Source of the DNA: an uncultured Aquimarina sp.
GTDB taxonomy: Bacteria > Bacteroidota > Bacteroidia > Flavobacteriales > Flavobacteriaceae
Direction of reading: 5' to 3'
NCBI GenBank assembly: GCA_947498935.1
Contig: CANMMM010000016.1
Coordinates: forward strand, 1 to 64,000
Length of the DNA: 64,000 nt
Shown piece after piece: positions 16,289 to 24,406 of the stretch. The position numbers were made by a program, and so were the translations under genes. How positions within the stretch are numbered: position 1 is the stretch's first letter; each line of letters starts with the position of its first letter. The notes under the pieces are model-generated. The model did not search any database. It worked only from the letters and a program-made list of their open reading frames with translations, and was not told the origin of the DNA.

Positions 16289-17464
16289 ATGAACCCCCGT
16301 ACCCTTTTTGATGATACGCAGACTGCTTTTGCCTTAAAAAGTGACTCAGAATTAGAGCGTGCTTATTTTTTATTTAAGATGATTGCTAATGAACCTTTGG
16401 TACGTATCGGTACAGCAGTCACTAATTTTGCACTCAAAGCACACTTGCCCGTACAGGGGTTGATCAGAGCTACTGTTTTCGATCACTTCTGTGGTGGAGT
16501 AGATGAAGAAGATTGCTTGCAGGTAGTTGATAAGATGTATGCAAAGGGGAAGGTATCTTCGGTATTGGATTATTCGGTAGAGGGCAAAGAAGAAGAAGAG
16601 CAATTCGAATCAGCATTCCAGAAAATACTGACCATCATTGATTTTGTAGAGGAAAAGCAAGCCATTCCCTTTGGCGTATTTAAACCTACTGGTTTAGGGC
16701 GTTTCTTGATTTGGGAAAAAAAGAGTGCTGGAGTCCCACTTACAGCAAGTGAGGCGGCAGAGTGGGAGCGTATCGAAAACCGTTTTGATCTGATTTGTAA
16801 AAAAGCCTATGAGGCAGACATTCCATTATTAATTGATGGAGAGGAAAGCTGGATGCAGGATGCTGCCGATGCACTAGTAGCTAAAATGATGCGTAAGTAT
16901 AATAAAGAAAAAGCGATTGTATACAATACCTTGCAGTTATACAGGCATGATCGTTTGGCGTATTTGCAAAAACTACATGAAGAGGCAAAGGTCTACAAGT
17001 TTAAAATAGGAATGAAGATCGTACGAGGCGCGTATATGGAAAAAGAGCATGATCGCGCTGCAGAAAAAGGCTATCCTACTCCGATCTGTAGTGATAAAGC
17101 AGCTACAGATGCAAATTTTAATACTACGCTGACTTATATTTTAGAAAACATACAAGATATAGCGGTGTTTATCGGTACGCATAATGAACAAAGTTGTTAC
17201 CTAGCGATGGAATTAATGGGGCGTTATCAGATTGCTAAAAATGATCCGAATGTATGGCTAGGACAATTGTATGGAATGAGTGACCATATTAGTTTTAACC
17301 TAGCATCGGCAGGATATAATGTAGCTAAATATCTGCCTTTTGGTCCTGTGCGGGATGTAATGCCGTATCTGATTCGTAGAGCCGAAGAAAATACCTCTGT
17401 AGCAGGGCAGACCACGCGCGAATTAGACTTGCTAACCAAAGAAAAAAAACGAAGACAGTTATAA
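16289..17464 (+). CDS. proline dehydrogenase
   Basis: 391 residues, a monofunctional PRODH rather than a fused PutA. It oxidises proline to pyrroline-5-carboxylate with FAD and passes electrons to the quinone pool. Family motifs are visible: KIVRGAYMEKE, FIGTHNEQS, and the C-terminal YLIRRAEENTSVAGQ that binds substrate and flavin. It faces away from aroB. Two repeat elements follow the stop. Confidence 0.93.
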   Translation: MNPRTLFDDTQTAFALKSDSELERAYFLFKMIANEPLVRIGTAVTNFALKAHLPVQGLIRATVFDHFCGGVDEEDCLQVVDKMYAKGKVSSVLDYSVEGKEEEEQFESAFQKILTIIDFVEEKQAIPFGVFKPTGLGRFLIWEKKSAGVPLTASEAAEWERIENRFDLICKKAYEADIPLLIDGEESWMQDAADALVAKMMRKYNKEKAIVYNTLQLYRHDRLAYLQKLHEEAKVYKFKIGMKIVRGAYMEKEHDRAAEKGYPTPICSDKAATDANFNTTLTYILENIQDIAVFIGTHNEQSCYLAMELMGRYQIAKNDPNVWLGQLYGMSDHISFNLASAGYNVAKYLPFGPVRDVMPYLIRRAEENTSVAGQTTRELDLLTKEKKRRQL

Positions 17465-17593
17465 TTATGTAGCAATAGTTATAGATTCTATAGATTGGGA
17501 GCGTCTCGCTCGTGCCGTATCCGTTAATCAGTAAGCCTTGTAATATTCAGCATGGGTCTAAAAAAACTGTATAAATCATTAGTACTACTTATG

Positions 17594-17708
17594 GAAGTGG
17601 TTTACACTTTTTTAGTTCCGTAGTGCTGCTATGCAACTAAAAAATCACTGTATTTGATCACAAAATCTTTGTTTTTCGCTGAAATCAAAACAAGTGTAAA
17701 CCACTTCA
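17594..17708. repeat. palindromic element, internally deleted copy
   Basis: The ends are inverted (GAAGTGGTTTACACTTTTTT at 17594, AAGTGTAAACCACTTC ending 17707). The core TAGTGCTGCTATGCAA lies off-centre because one arm is shorter than in full copies. Together with the repeat pieces at 17725 and 17751 it fills the 418-bp gap between proline dehydrogenase and the next gene. Confidence 0.6.
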
Positions 17709-17724
17709 TGATAAAGAATGTTTC

Positions 17725-17747
17725 GCCCGACCCTTGTGGTAACGCCC
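17725..17747 (+). repeat. 3' fragment of the Flavo-1-like repeat
   Basis: Only the final 23 nt (GCCCGACCC...GTAACGCCC) of the structured element remain, sandwiched between a deleted palindromic element and a half element. Confidence 0.5.
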
Positions 17748-17750
17748 AAA

Positions 17751-17816
17751 ACATCATTGCATTTGATTACAAACTCTCTATTTTTTTGCTGAAATCATAA
17801 AAGTGTAAACCACTTT
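17751..17816. repeat. half palindromic element
   Basis: The segment ATTGCATTTGATTACAAAC...AAGTGTAAACCACTT repeats the right arm of the element at 17594-17708. The two copies flank a fragment of the other repeat family, so this gap looks like a pile-up of successive insertions and deletions. Confidence 0.5.
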
Positions 17817-17882
17817 ACAATATTGATATAAGGGGGCATTATATTTAGTATTTTGGTAGCGATTTTAAAAAAGTATAGTGAT

Positions 17883-18899
17883 ATGAAAAAAATAACAGCA
17901 TTTCTTTGTGGTATGACTGTGTGTATGGGGTATGCACAGCAGAATATCGATGATTTACTGTCGGCGGGTGTCAGTGACGCACAGCGTTTTGCAACAGATT
18001 ATTTTACGCCTGCTTCTGATGGATTAATGTATAGTATGAACCATGGATGGTTTAATAATGCTAAAGTAAAGGATAAGTTTGGTTTTGAAATCTCAGTAGT
18101 GGCCAATGTGGCCTTTGTAGGGGATGATCAAAAATCGTTTATTCTAGATCCAAATGAGTATGAAAATTTAGATTTTAGAGACAATCCAGGCGTAGCACGA
18201 CCTGTGGCAACTGCTTTTGGTGATATCGAAGGGGTAACAGTGGTGGTACGTGGTGAGAGTGGTATTCCTGCAATTCCTGCACAGGATGCAGAATTCGAAT
18301 TGCCGACAGGGCTTGGAGATGCGAATATAAACTTTGTTCCTACGGCTTTTTTGCAAGCCAGTCTTAGAGTCATGAAGGGAACAGAAATCAAAGCACGTTT
18401 TTTACCTACGATCCAAACTGATGATGTAGAAGTAGGATTTTATGGTTTAGGGGTACAACATGAGTTTACTTCTTGGCTACCTGCTAGAAAATTATTTCCT
18501 GTGGCGATATCAGGTTTGATCGCCTATACCCACTTAGATGGAAGTTATGATTTTTCTTCTACAAGTATTGTGCAGGGAGAGAATCAACTTTTTGAAAATA
18601 ATACCAATACATGGTTGTTTCAGGTGATTGGATCTACGAAATTACCTATTTTTAATGTCTATGGGGGGATTGGGTACTTATCAGGTACGTCCACAAATTC
18701 GCTAAAAGGTACCTATCGCGTGCAATCAGGAGTCATTACATCTCCCACGCTCGAAGACCCTTTCTCTATAGAAACCAAAGTAGCGGGTCTACGAGGTACA
18801 CTAGGAGCTAAACTGACATTGGCATTTTTTAGACTACATGTGGACTATACATTAGCGGCATATAATGGTGTGTCTGTAGGGCTTAATTTTGGATTCTAG
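17883..18899 (+). CDS. exported DUF6588-type protein
   Basis: 338 residues from the ATG at 17883 (an upstream alternative at 17853 spoils the signal). The signal peptide ends in GMTVCMGYAQQ. The mature protein is beta-rich with alternating hydrophobic residues and a terminal aromatic strand (GVSVGLNFGF), consistent with an outer-membrane beta-barrel. It matches my recollection of the DUF6588 family of Bacteroidota, function unknown. It is monocistronic. Confidence 0.7.
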   Translation: MKKITAFLCGMTVCMGYAQQNIDDLLSAGVSDAQRFATDYFTPASDGLMYSMNHGWFNNAKVKDKFGFEISVVANVAFVGDDQKSFILDPNEYENLDFRDNPGVARPVATAFGDIEGVTVVVRGESGIPAIPAQDAEFELPTGLGDANINFVPTAFLQASLRVMKGTEIKARFLPTIQTDDVEVGFYGLGVQHEFTSWLPARKLFPVAISGLIAYTHLDGSYDFSSTSIVQGENQLFENNTNTWLFQVIGSTKLPIFNVYGGIGYLSGTSTNSLKGTYRVQSGVITSPTLEDPFSIETKVAGLRGTLGAKLTLAFFRLHVDYTLAAYNGVSVGLNFGF

Positions 18900-19107
18900 G
18901 AAGCTGTTGTGTTTTTTAAAAACATGAGTTTTTTGTTAAATTATTGATTTTTTGTGGTAATTTTTCAGTTTTTTCCCTGGTAACTGTAAGTTTTTGATGG
19001 TGATTGCGTCAATATTTTAAAAAGTAATATGGTTGGGATAAGGTGTATTGTCGCAACCTAACCGTATGGCTAAATTCAATGTATCACTAAATTCAAAACA
19101 AACAGAA

Positions 19108-19683
19108 ATGATGAAAAAATTTTATTTTTTAGGAATCGCAAGTCTTATGGTATTTATGTTTTCGTGTAGTGATGATGATGATAACGCAGTAGACACCGCC
19201 GATCCTGATCCAACGACGCCTGTTCAGGTTACACAAGGAATCGTAATCAATGAACTGAGCTATATCGATGAGGATTGGGTAGAATTTACCAATCAAAGTA
19301 CAGAAGCGGTAGACATTTCTACGTATGTTTTGTGTACGGGACCAGGTAGTTATAAGGACGTTGCTAGTTTAGAAGCGGTAGTCGGAGAAACTACGATACC
19401 AGCAGGTGGATTCTTGGTAGTGAAGTATGAGTTGGCCAATGATGGAGCGGGAGTAGGATTGTATACACCTACTACCGATTTTACAGATGAAAATACCTTG
19501 GTAGATTTTGTACAATATGGAAAAGGCGGTACTTCTAGAGAAGATGTAGCGGTACGCGCAGGTATTTGGACTGCGGGTGATTTTATTCCTTTGGTAGAGA
19601 ATCAATCGTATACTGCTACCTATGATGGTAGTGGCAATGCATCTAGTGATTGGTCAGAGGCTGTGCCTTCACCCGGAAAGTAG
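19108..19683 (+). CDS. lamin-tail-domain lipoprotein
   Basis: 191 residues from the ATG at 19108 (the next codon, 19111, is also ATG). The lipobox is FMFSC, followed by an acidic run (SDDDDN), which in Bacteroidota can direct lipoproteins to the cell surface. The rest is one lamin-tail (LTD) domain: IVINELSYIDEDWVEFTN, STYVLCTG, IPAGGFLVVKY, VDFVQYGKGG, ending in SDWSEAVPSPG. Such proteins are common exported proteins of unknown task. A strong terminator follows. Confidence 0.8.
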   Translation: MMKKFYFLGIASLMVFMFSCSDDDDNAVDTADPDPTTPVQVTQGIVINELSYIDEDWVEFTNQSTEAVDISTYVLCTGPGSYKDVASLEAVVGETTIPAGGFLVVKYELANDGAGVGLYTPTTDFTDENTLVDFVQYGKGGTSREDVAVRAGIWTAGDFIPLVENQSYTATYDGSGNASSDWSEAVPSPGK

Positions 19684-19731
19684 TACGATTTATGTATATA
19701 GTGTTTTATGTATAACTTAGGGTATGATAAA

Positions 19732-19770
19732 AAAATAAAGGTAGCGGTTTTTGATCGCTACCTTTATTTT
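19732..19770. terminator. bidirectional intrinsic terminator
   Basis: A 15-bp perfect stem (AAAATAAAGGTAGCG / CGCTACCTTTATTTT) with a 9-nt loop and flanking A/T runs, between two convergent genes. Confidence 0.8.
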
Positions 19771-19799
19771 TATGTATGTTTTCAATAAACTCATTTTGG

Positions 19800-20837
19800 T
19801 TATTTCTCAGCTTCTAGTTGTTGTAGTCTTTTTTCGAGTGCTAGAATTTTTTTGTTTTGAGATTTTAATTCTTTGATTTCTTTTTGTTGTTGGATAGTGT
19901 GTAGGGTCAATTCTTCAATTTTTTGAAGTAACTGTATTTGGAACTTTCCTATATTGACTCCGTTTTTTTTCATTTCTTTAGCAGAGGCTATTTCAGGTAA
20001 GTGTTTTTTGTTTTTTATATGATTTTCTATAAACTCTAAAGTTGGTAATTGATAATCATTTTCAAATACGAAATCTGCGGTAGGTGTTACAGTTACTTTA
20101 ATTTCTTTTGCTTCAAATTTTCCATACAGAGCGGCATTTCCATTAGGTGCTATTTTTAATAAATTTCCATTTTTATTTCCGAAATTAAACCCTCTGGTAC
20201 TAGAAGTGTTTTTAATATTTACACCATCATCATTAATTCCAAAACTTACAGTATAACCACTAGTATTTTCGCCCGTTAAGAAAGTTAGGTTTTGTCCTCC
20301 GTTTTGAATCTGTAATTTAGCAGAAGGGTTGTTAGTGCCAATACCTACATTACCCATGGTTAAAATATTTCCATTAGGTGTAATTTTTAATAAATTTCCA
20401 TTTTTATTTCCGAAATTAAACCCTCTGATACTAGAAGTATTTTTAATATTTACACCATCATCATTAATTCCAAAGCTTACAGTATAACCACTAGTATTTT
20501 CGCCCGTTAAGAAAGTTAGGTTTTGTCCTCCGTTTTGAATCTGTAATTTAGCAGAAGGACTGTTAGTCCCGATACCTACATTGCCCATGGCTCGAAGATT
20601 CCCTATTCTTAAGTTTGTATAAGTTGTATTTTCGTCTGAATTCCAGAAATTAATGATCTTCTGTTTTCCATCATAAAATATTTCAGCAGAAGAACCATCA
20701 TCATATCTATCGCTGTATGCATTCATTGTAAAATAGGAATTGGTATGGTTTAAAATTCCATTTACAGGGTTTTGGGCATTGATTATTGAAGTTATTCCAA
20801 ATACTACAATGGATGTAAATATAGTTTTCATTTTCAT
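19800..20837 (-). CDS. exported tail-fibre-like protein with internal duplication
   Basis: 345 residues from MKMKTIF. It has a signal peptide (GITSIINAQNP), then two almost identical tandem units of about 77 residues, each beginning GNVGIGTNxPSAKLQIQNGG and containing GENTSGYTVSFGINDDGVN. A C-terminal segment (FVFENDYQLPTLEFIENHI, then IGKFQIQLLQKIEELTLHTI) forms a trailing coiled coil, as in Bacteroidota proteins with tail-fibre/endosialidase-chaperone-like ends. It is probably a trimeric surface or adhesin-like protein. Confidence 0.65.
   Translation of the reverse strand: MKMKTIFTSIVVFGITSIINAQNPVNGILNHTNSYFTMNAYSDRYDDGSSAEIFYDGKQKIINFWNSDENTTYTNLRIGNLRAMGNVGIGTNSPSAKLQIQNGGQNLTFLTGENTSGYTVSFGINDDGVNIKNTSSIRGFNFGNKNGNLLKITPNGNILTMGNVGIGTNNPSAKLQIQNGGQNLTFLTGENTSGYTVSFGINDDGVNIKNTSSTRGFNFGNKNGNLLKIAPNGNAALYGKFEAKEIKVTVTPTADFVFENDYQLPTLEFIENHIKNKKHLPEIASAKEMKKNGVNIGKFQIQLLQKIEELTLHTIQQQKEIKELKSQNKKILALEKRLQQLEAEK
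20103..20590 (-). repeat. two tandem 230-bp coding repeats
   Basis: The two units within the tail-fibre-like gene differ by only a few bases at DNA level (for example SPS/NPS and SIR/STR codon changes), so the duplication is recent or kept uniform by conversion. Repeat number could vary between strains. Confidence 0.7.
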
Positions 20838-21028
20838 ATTTTTTTTTGCTGTTAAACAATTCTGTATATAAGTGTTCAAAAGAGACTAAATGTTACCTCT
20901 TTTTTAGGACTTTTTTTATTTAATACGGTTCAATTGACAAAATTAGTGAACTGTTTCAATGAAACAGCTATTATTTTTGGTGTTTTAGTGGTTGTGTCAC
21001 TTTTTAAGTTTACAGAAGTAAGACAATT

Positions 21029-21835
21029 TTATATAGGATCGTATTTCGTTACCAAATTTTTGATGTCGTGTAAGATGGTTTCAGGGGCTTGGTACTCGGG
21101 ATTGCTTTGGTATAGTGTGATATGTGTCTGTATGCTATGGATCGAATTGATCAGCTGTTCGGTTTCATTGGTTTTGGCAAATAACAGTTGCTGTGGATTG
21201 ATGCGTTTTTTCTGGATAGCGTCGTCTACTTTTTTATGACATCGGCATGTGTTTTTAGGATTGATGATCCCACAATTCGCCTGTAAAAAAGAATTCATTT
21301 TTATGCGTGCTCGGGATAATTTTTTTCTAAAATTGCTAGGGGGTATATCTAGGATAAAGCTAGCTTCGGTACTGTTAAACTCTAAAATTTCGCCAAGGAT
21401 ATATACAAGTCGACTGTCTGCATTGAGGCATTGCAGCATGGCATTAGAGCAACCTACTTTTGCTTCGATGATGAGTAGTTTTCTTTCTGATTCGTTACTG
21501 GTGTAATGTATATCGTCTGCAAATCCCTGATGTAGTTGAATAGCGTAGGCCTCAAAAGATATTTTTTGCTGTTGTATGCGATTTTTAAAGTTGATCAGCG
21601 TATTAATGGATAGTCGATAGACCCAAGTATTAAATGTGCTTTTACTCTCGAAGCTGCTTAAATTCGTAATCACTTTGAGTAAGATTTCTTGTGTAGCGTC
21701 TTGGGCATCTTCTGGATGCCACAGCATTTTGAGTGCTATGTTGTAAATCATGTCTTGAACGGATAGGATGATTCGTTCAAGTGCATGCCTATCTCCGTTA
21801 GTAGCTGCTAGGATGGTAGACTCAGTTATTTTCAT
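21029..21835 (-). CDS. ECF-type RNA polymerase sigma factor
   Basis: 268 residues from the ATG at 21835 (MKITEST). Region 2 is clear (NIALKMLWHPEDAQDATQEI, STFNTWVYRLSINTLINF) and region 4 follows (YILGEILEFNSTEASFILDI, SNFRKKLSRARIKM). A C-terminal extension of about 80 residues carries CGIINPKNTCRCHKK, a Cys/His cluster that may bind metal, and a helical tail. No anti-sigma gene adjoins, so the extension may regulate the protein itself. It is preceded by palindromic DNA. Confidence 0.85.
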   Translation of the reverse strand: MKITESTILAATNGDRHALERIILSVQDMIYNIALKMLWHPEDAQDATQEILLKVITNLSSFESKSTFNTWVYRLSINTLINFKNRIQQQKISFEAYAIQLHQGFADDIHYTSNESERKLLIIEAKVGCSNAMLQCLNADSRLVYILGEILEFNSTEASFILDIPPSNFRKKLSRARIKMNSFLQANCGIINPKNTCRCHKKVDDAIQKKRINPQQLLFAKTNETEQLINSIHSIQTHITLYQSNPEYQAPETILHDIKNLVTKYDPI

Positions 21836-21892
21836 TATATGTATTTTTTTTACTATTGTTAGTCTTTGTAATAGGGGATAAATAATGAAGGG

Positions 21893-21999
21893 GTGCAAAC
21901 TCCTTGTAAACTGCTACAAAAAATGATCTTTGATGCTCAAATTTGGTGATTTTTGAGTTCCGTAGCGCTGTTATGCATCCAAAAAGTTTACATCACTTC
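21893..21999. repeat. palindromic element, partial copy
   Basis: It carries the core TTGAGTTCCGTAGCGCTGTTATGCA and the right end AAGTTTACATCACTTC. The left arm (ACAAAAAATGATCTTTGATGCTCAAATTTGG) matches the reverse arm of full copies but lacks a clear terminus. It lies just upstream of the sigma-factor gene. Confidence 0.55.
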
Positions 22000-22034
22000 A
22001 ATATATCTAAAATAGGTGACTTATTCTATGTATT

Positions 22035-22070
22035 CCACCACTACGATAAGTGATCTTATCGTAGTGGTGG
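22035..22070. promoter_or_regulatory. perfect 16-bp hairpin
   Basis: CCACCACTACGATAAG, loop TGAT, CTTATCGTAGTGGTGG. It sits 11 bp past the stop of the START-like gene read leftward. There is no U-run on either side, so it is a transcript-end stabiliser, a processing site or an operator rather than a classical terminator. Confidence 0.5.
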
Positions 22071-22080
22071 GGTACAAGCT

Positions 22081-22467
22081 TTACTTTTCTAGGATGGTTT
22101 TAAGGAGTTCTAATTCTTCAATCAATCCCGGAATTCCTTCTTTCTCCCACATTTCTTCGGGCATGTTGGTGGGTTTCTGTAATGCAAAAATATAAGCACA
22201 TCCTTCTCCATTTTCAATTAATCGAGTAGGTATTGGCTTTTTTTCATTCCCTAGATAAATGTCTATAACTCCTGTTTTTATATCCGACTCGAATTTAATA
22301 GGCATTTCTCCTAAAGGGGTGTTGGCTACAAAACCGTCATTGGTTTCCCAAATATCTTTGATAAAATTAATGGCCCATTCTTTTTGATTCAATGGGTTAG
22401 AAATGTACTCAAAAGCAGTCGTATACGCTGTTTGGATGCTGATAGTTTCTGCGGTCATGTTTTTCAT
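22081..22467 (-). CDS. SRPBCC/START-like protein
   Basis: 128 residues, cytoplasmic. It shows the pattern of SRPBCC ligand-binding proteins: an early strand (ETISIQTAYTTAFEYISNP), a WAINFIKDIWE segment, central strands, and a long C-terminal helix (EGIPGLIEELELLKTILEK). No catalytic residues can be named. Met1 and Met4 are both possible starts. A short palindrome (22498-22521) lies about 30 bp before the start. Confidence 0.65.
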   Translation of the reverse strand: MKNMTAETISIQTAYTTAFEYISNPLNQKEWAINFIKDIWETNDGFVANTPLGEMPIKFESDIKTGVIDIYLGNEKKPIPTRLIENGEGCAYIFALQKPTNMPEEMWEKEGIPGLIEELELLKTILEK

Positions 22468-22497
22468 ATTGTCTTCGTTTTTTTGTGATTTTAATTA

Positions 22498-22521
22498 GTG
22501 AAGTGGTGTACACTACTTCAT
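22498..22521. repeat. solo terminal inverted repeat of the palindromic family
   Basis: GTGAAGTGGTGTACACTACTTCAT is a near-perfect palindrome equal to the two ends of the 155-bp elements joined without the interior (compare AGTGGTGTGTAC at 32142). It lies upstream of the START-like gene. Confidence 0.45.
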
Positions 22522-22629
22522 TGTATCACTTTATTAGACAAAATTACTTGCAGGAGTGTGACCTGTTTGTTTAGATTTTTATAGAAACACGATGTATACA
22601 CGAATGGGAGCATTCAATATGATGTATAA

Positions 22630-22658
22630 AAAAAGCTCTTGATAAACAAGAGCTTTTT
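22630..22658. terminator. intrinsic terminator behind tRNA-Met
   Basis: AAAAAGCTCTT / AAGAGCTTTTT with a 7-nt loop, immediately 3' of the leftward tRNA. The symmetric A/T tails allow function on both strands. Confidence 0.7.
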
Positions 22659-22659
22659 G

Positions 22660-22733
22660 TAGCGAGAGGGGGGCACGATCCCCCGACCTCCGGGTTATGA
22701 ATCCGACGCTCTAACCAACTGAGCTACCTCGCC
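22660..22733 (-). tRNA. tRNA-Met (CAT)
   Basis: A 74-nt cloverleaf on the minus strand. The acceptor arm GGCGAGG pairs with TCTCGCT (including G-U pairs), the D-arm is GCTCAGTTGGTTAGAGC, the anticodon arm is TCGGATTCATAACCCGG with anticodon CAT, and the T-stem is GGGGG/CCCCC. The 3' CCA is not encoded. A CAT anticodon could also be the modified Ile2 tRNA, but the AUAA loop context and body look like elongator Met. Confidence 0.85.
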
Positions 22734-22900
22734 AAATTTACTTTTCTATAGTTGCAAACATCAGCAATAGCGCGTTTGCGGGTGCAAATATAACAACAAA
22801 AAGTAATGCTGCAAACAATAATGTGAAATTATTTTTTTTTCAAATATTTTTAAAGTCGCTAATTAATCTATATATTGGCTTACTAACAATTACTGCAAAT

Positions 22901-23293
22901 ATGTCTGAAAAAATAAAATACGAGCTTGAATTTGTAATACAATCTTCTCCACAGCTGTTGTATCAATATATTTCTACGCCTTCAGGTTTATCTGAATGGT
23001 TTTCTGATAATGTAAACTCCCGAGGAGAGTTATTTACCTTTATCTGGGATGATAGCGAGGAAGCAGCAAAATTACTGACTAAAAAGAGTGGAGAACGCAT
23101 TAAATTCCGATGGATGAGTGATGAGGAAGATGGTGAGGATTATTTTTTCGAAATACGTATTCAGGTAGATGAAATTACTAAAGATGTTTCTTTGATGATT
23201 ACTGATTTTTCAGAAGAAGATGAACTTGATGAGAATAAAATGCTTTGGGAAAATATGATTAGTAATTTAAAACATGTATTAGGTTCAGCATAA
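22901..23293 (+). CDS. START-like (SRPBCC) protein
   Basis: 130 residues from MSEKIKYELEF at 22901 (a start at 22823 would add an unlikely Phe-rich leader). The pattern ELEFVIQSSPQLLYQYISTPSGLSEWFSDNV is typical of the START-like domain protein widespread in Bacteroidota. The centre is acidic (DEEDGEDYFFEIRI) and a C-terminal helix follows. It is cytoplasmic, with unknown ligand. A class IV aminotransferase gene follows, with a promoter and hairpin in the gap. Confidence 0.75.
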   Translation: MSEKIKYELEFVIQSSPQLLYQYISTPSGLSEWFSDNVNSRGELFTFIWDDSEEAAKLLTKKSGERIKFRWMSDEEDGEDYFFEIRIQVDEITKDVSLMITDFSEEDELDENKMLWENMISNLKHVLGSA

Positions 23294-23310
23294 TCCTGCT
23301 ATTTATACCG

Positions 23311-23356
23311 TATATTTGCCCCGCCCATTGTAAAAATGTAAATGGGGCTTTTTTTT
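23311..23356 (+). promoter_or_regulatory. promoter box plus hairpin abutting a start codon
   Basis: TATATTTG (23311-23318) fits the Bacteroidota -7 box, though no good -33 box is visible. Directly after comes GCCCATT / AATGGGG (stem 23323-23347), then a run of eight T ending at the ATG of the aminotransferase. Read as a terminator, it ends the upstream gene; read as a leader, it would sit at the 5' end of the aminotransferase mRNA. Confidence 0.45.
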
Positions 23357-24205
23357 ATGATTACGATTAATGGAACTCTAGTCGCTGACACCGATGCATC
23401 TATCACAGTTTCTAATAGAGGATATACTTATGGAGATGCAGTATTTGAAACAATTCGAGTAAACGCAGGTAATATTCTTTTTTGGGAAGATCATTATTTT
23501 AGATTAATGGCTTCGATGCGTATCCTAAGAATGCAGATTCCATCGCATTTTACACTAGAATTTTTGCAAGAAGAAATTCTAAAAATTATCGAAGCCAACG
23601 GATTGACTGCGGCATCAGCTAGGGTAAAACTGATCGTAAATAGAAATGAAGGAGGACTGTATACACCTACAGATAATGAAATATCGTATGTACTAACTAC
23701 TCGAAAACTGGCTGATCCTTTTTATACTTTAGATGAAAAGCCTTATGAAATTACCTTGTTTAAAGATCATTATATTGCTGCGGATCTGTTATCTACACTC
23801 AAAACTAATAACAAGGTAATACAGGTATTAGGTAGTATTTTTGCTAAAGAAAATGACTTTGCGAATTGTGTGTTATTGAATACGAATAAACAAGTCACAG
23901 AAGCTCTGAACGGAAATCTATTTTTGGTAAAAGGAACAGTGATTAAAACTCCGCCACTAGCAGATGGATGTTTAAAGGGGATTCTAAGAACGCAACTACT
24001 TCGTATTATCAAAAAGAATCCTACATATACTCTCGAAGAAGCTTCTATATCACCGTTTGAACTCCAGAAAGCAGATGAGTTATTTATTACCAATGTGGTA
24101 ACTGGGATACAGTCTGTAACCAAATTCAGAAAGAAAACCTATACCACAGCAACTGCCAAAAAATTAATAGGCCTACTCAATGCTGCTGCTCGATTGGGGG
24201 TGTAA
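23357..24205 (+). CDS. class IV PLP-dependent aminotransferase
   Basis: 282 residues from MITINGTLV at 23357. Fold type IV features are visible: SNRGYTYGDAVFETIRV, the PLP lysine region LLSTLKTNNKVIQVLGSIFAKEN, LNTNKQVTEALNGNLF (Glu binding the PLP nitrogen), and ITNVVTGIQSV. The family includes branched-chain aminotransferase, D-amino acid aminotransferase and aminodeoxychorismate lyase (PabC). The short length favours a PabC/DAAT-like enzyme, but substrate choice cannot be settled by eye. Confidence 0.82.
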   Translation: MITINGTLVADTDASITVSNRGYTYGDAVFETIRVNAGNILFWEDHYFRLMASMRILRMQIPSHFTLEFLQEEILKIIEANGLTAASARVKLIVNRNEGGLYTPTDNEISYVLTTRKLADPFYTLDEKPYEITLFKDHYIAADLLSTLKTNNKVIQVLGSIFAKENDFANCVLLNTNKQVTEALNGNLFLVKGTVIKTPPLADGCLKGILRTQLLRIIKKNPTYTLEEASISPFELQKADELFITNVVTGIQSVTKFRKKTYTTATAKKLIGLLNAAARLGV

Positions 24206-24259
24206 TTTAAGAGGTGTATTTATAAATAGTGACGAATGTGATTACTAACTATGCTATTT

Positions 24260-24348
24260 GCGTTAGGGATAGGAGCGGCATCCTTTTTTGTTTTTCTGAA
24301 AAAACAAAAAAGATACAGCGGATAGCCCGACCCTTGTGGTAACGCCCT
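24260..24348 (+). ncRNA. structured dispersed repeat (Flavo-1-like), copy 3
   Basis: 89 nt with the closing stem GCGTTA/TAACGC. Here the central insert is the other subtype: GGCATCCTTTTTTG paired with CAAAAAAGATACAGC, forming a long A/U hairpin. It lies 54 nt after the aminotransferase stop in the same orientation. Confidence 0.55.
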
Positions 24349-24406
24349 CATCTTTAGGAATAATGTGTATATAAGAAAAGGGCGTTGTATTTTTGTTTAA
24401 GTGATT

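Noticed and set aside
20934..21506. Two rightward open frames opposite the sigma-factor gene
   Set aside because: They are antisense to a clear ECF sigma factor and have no supporting signal.
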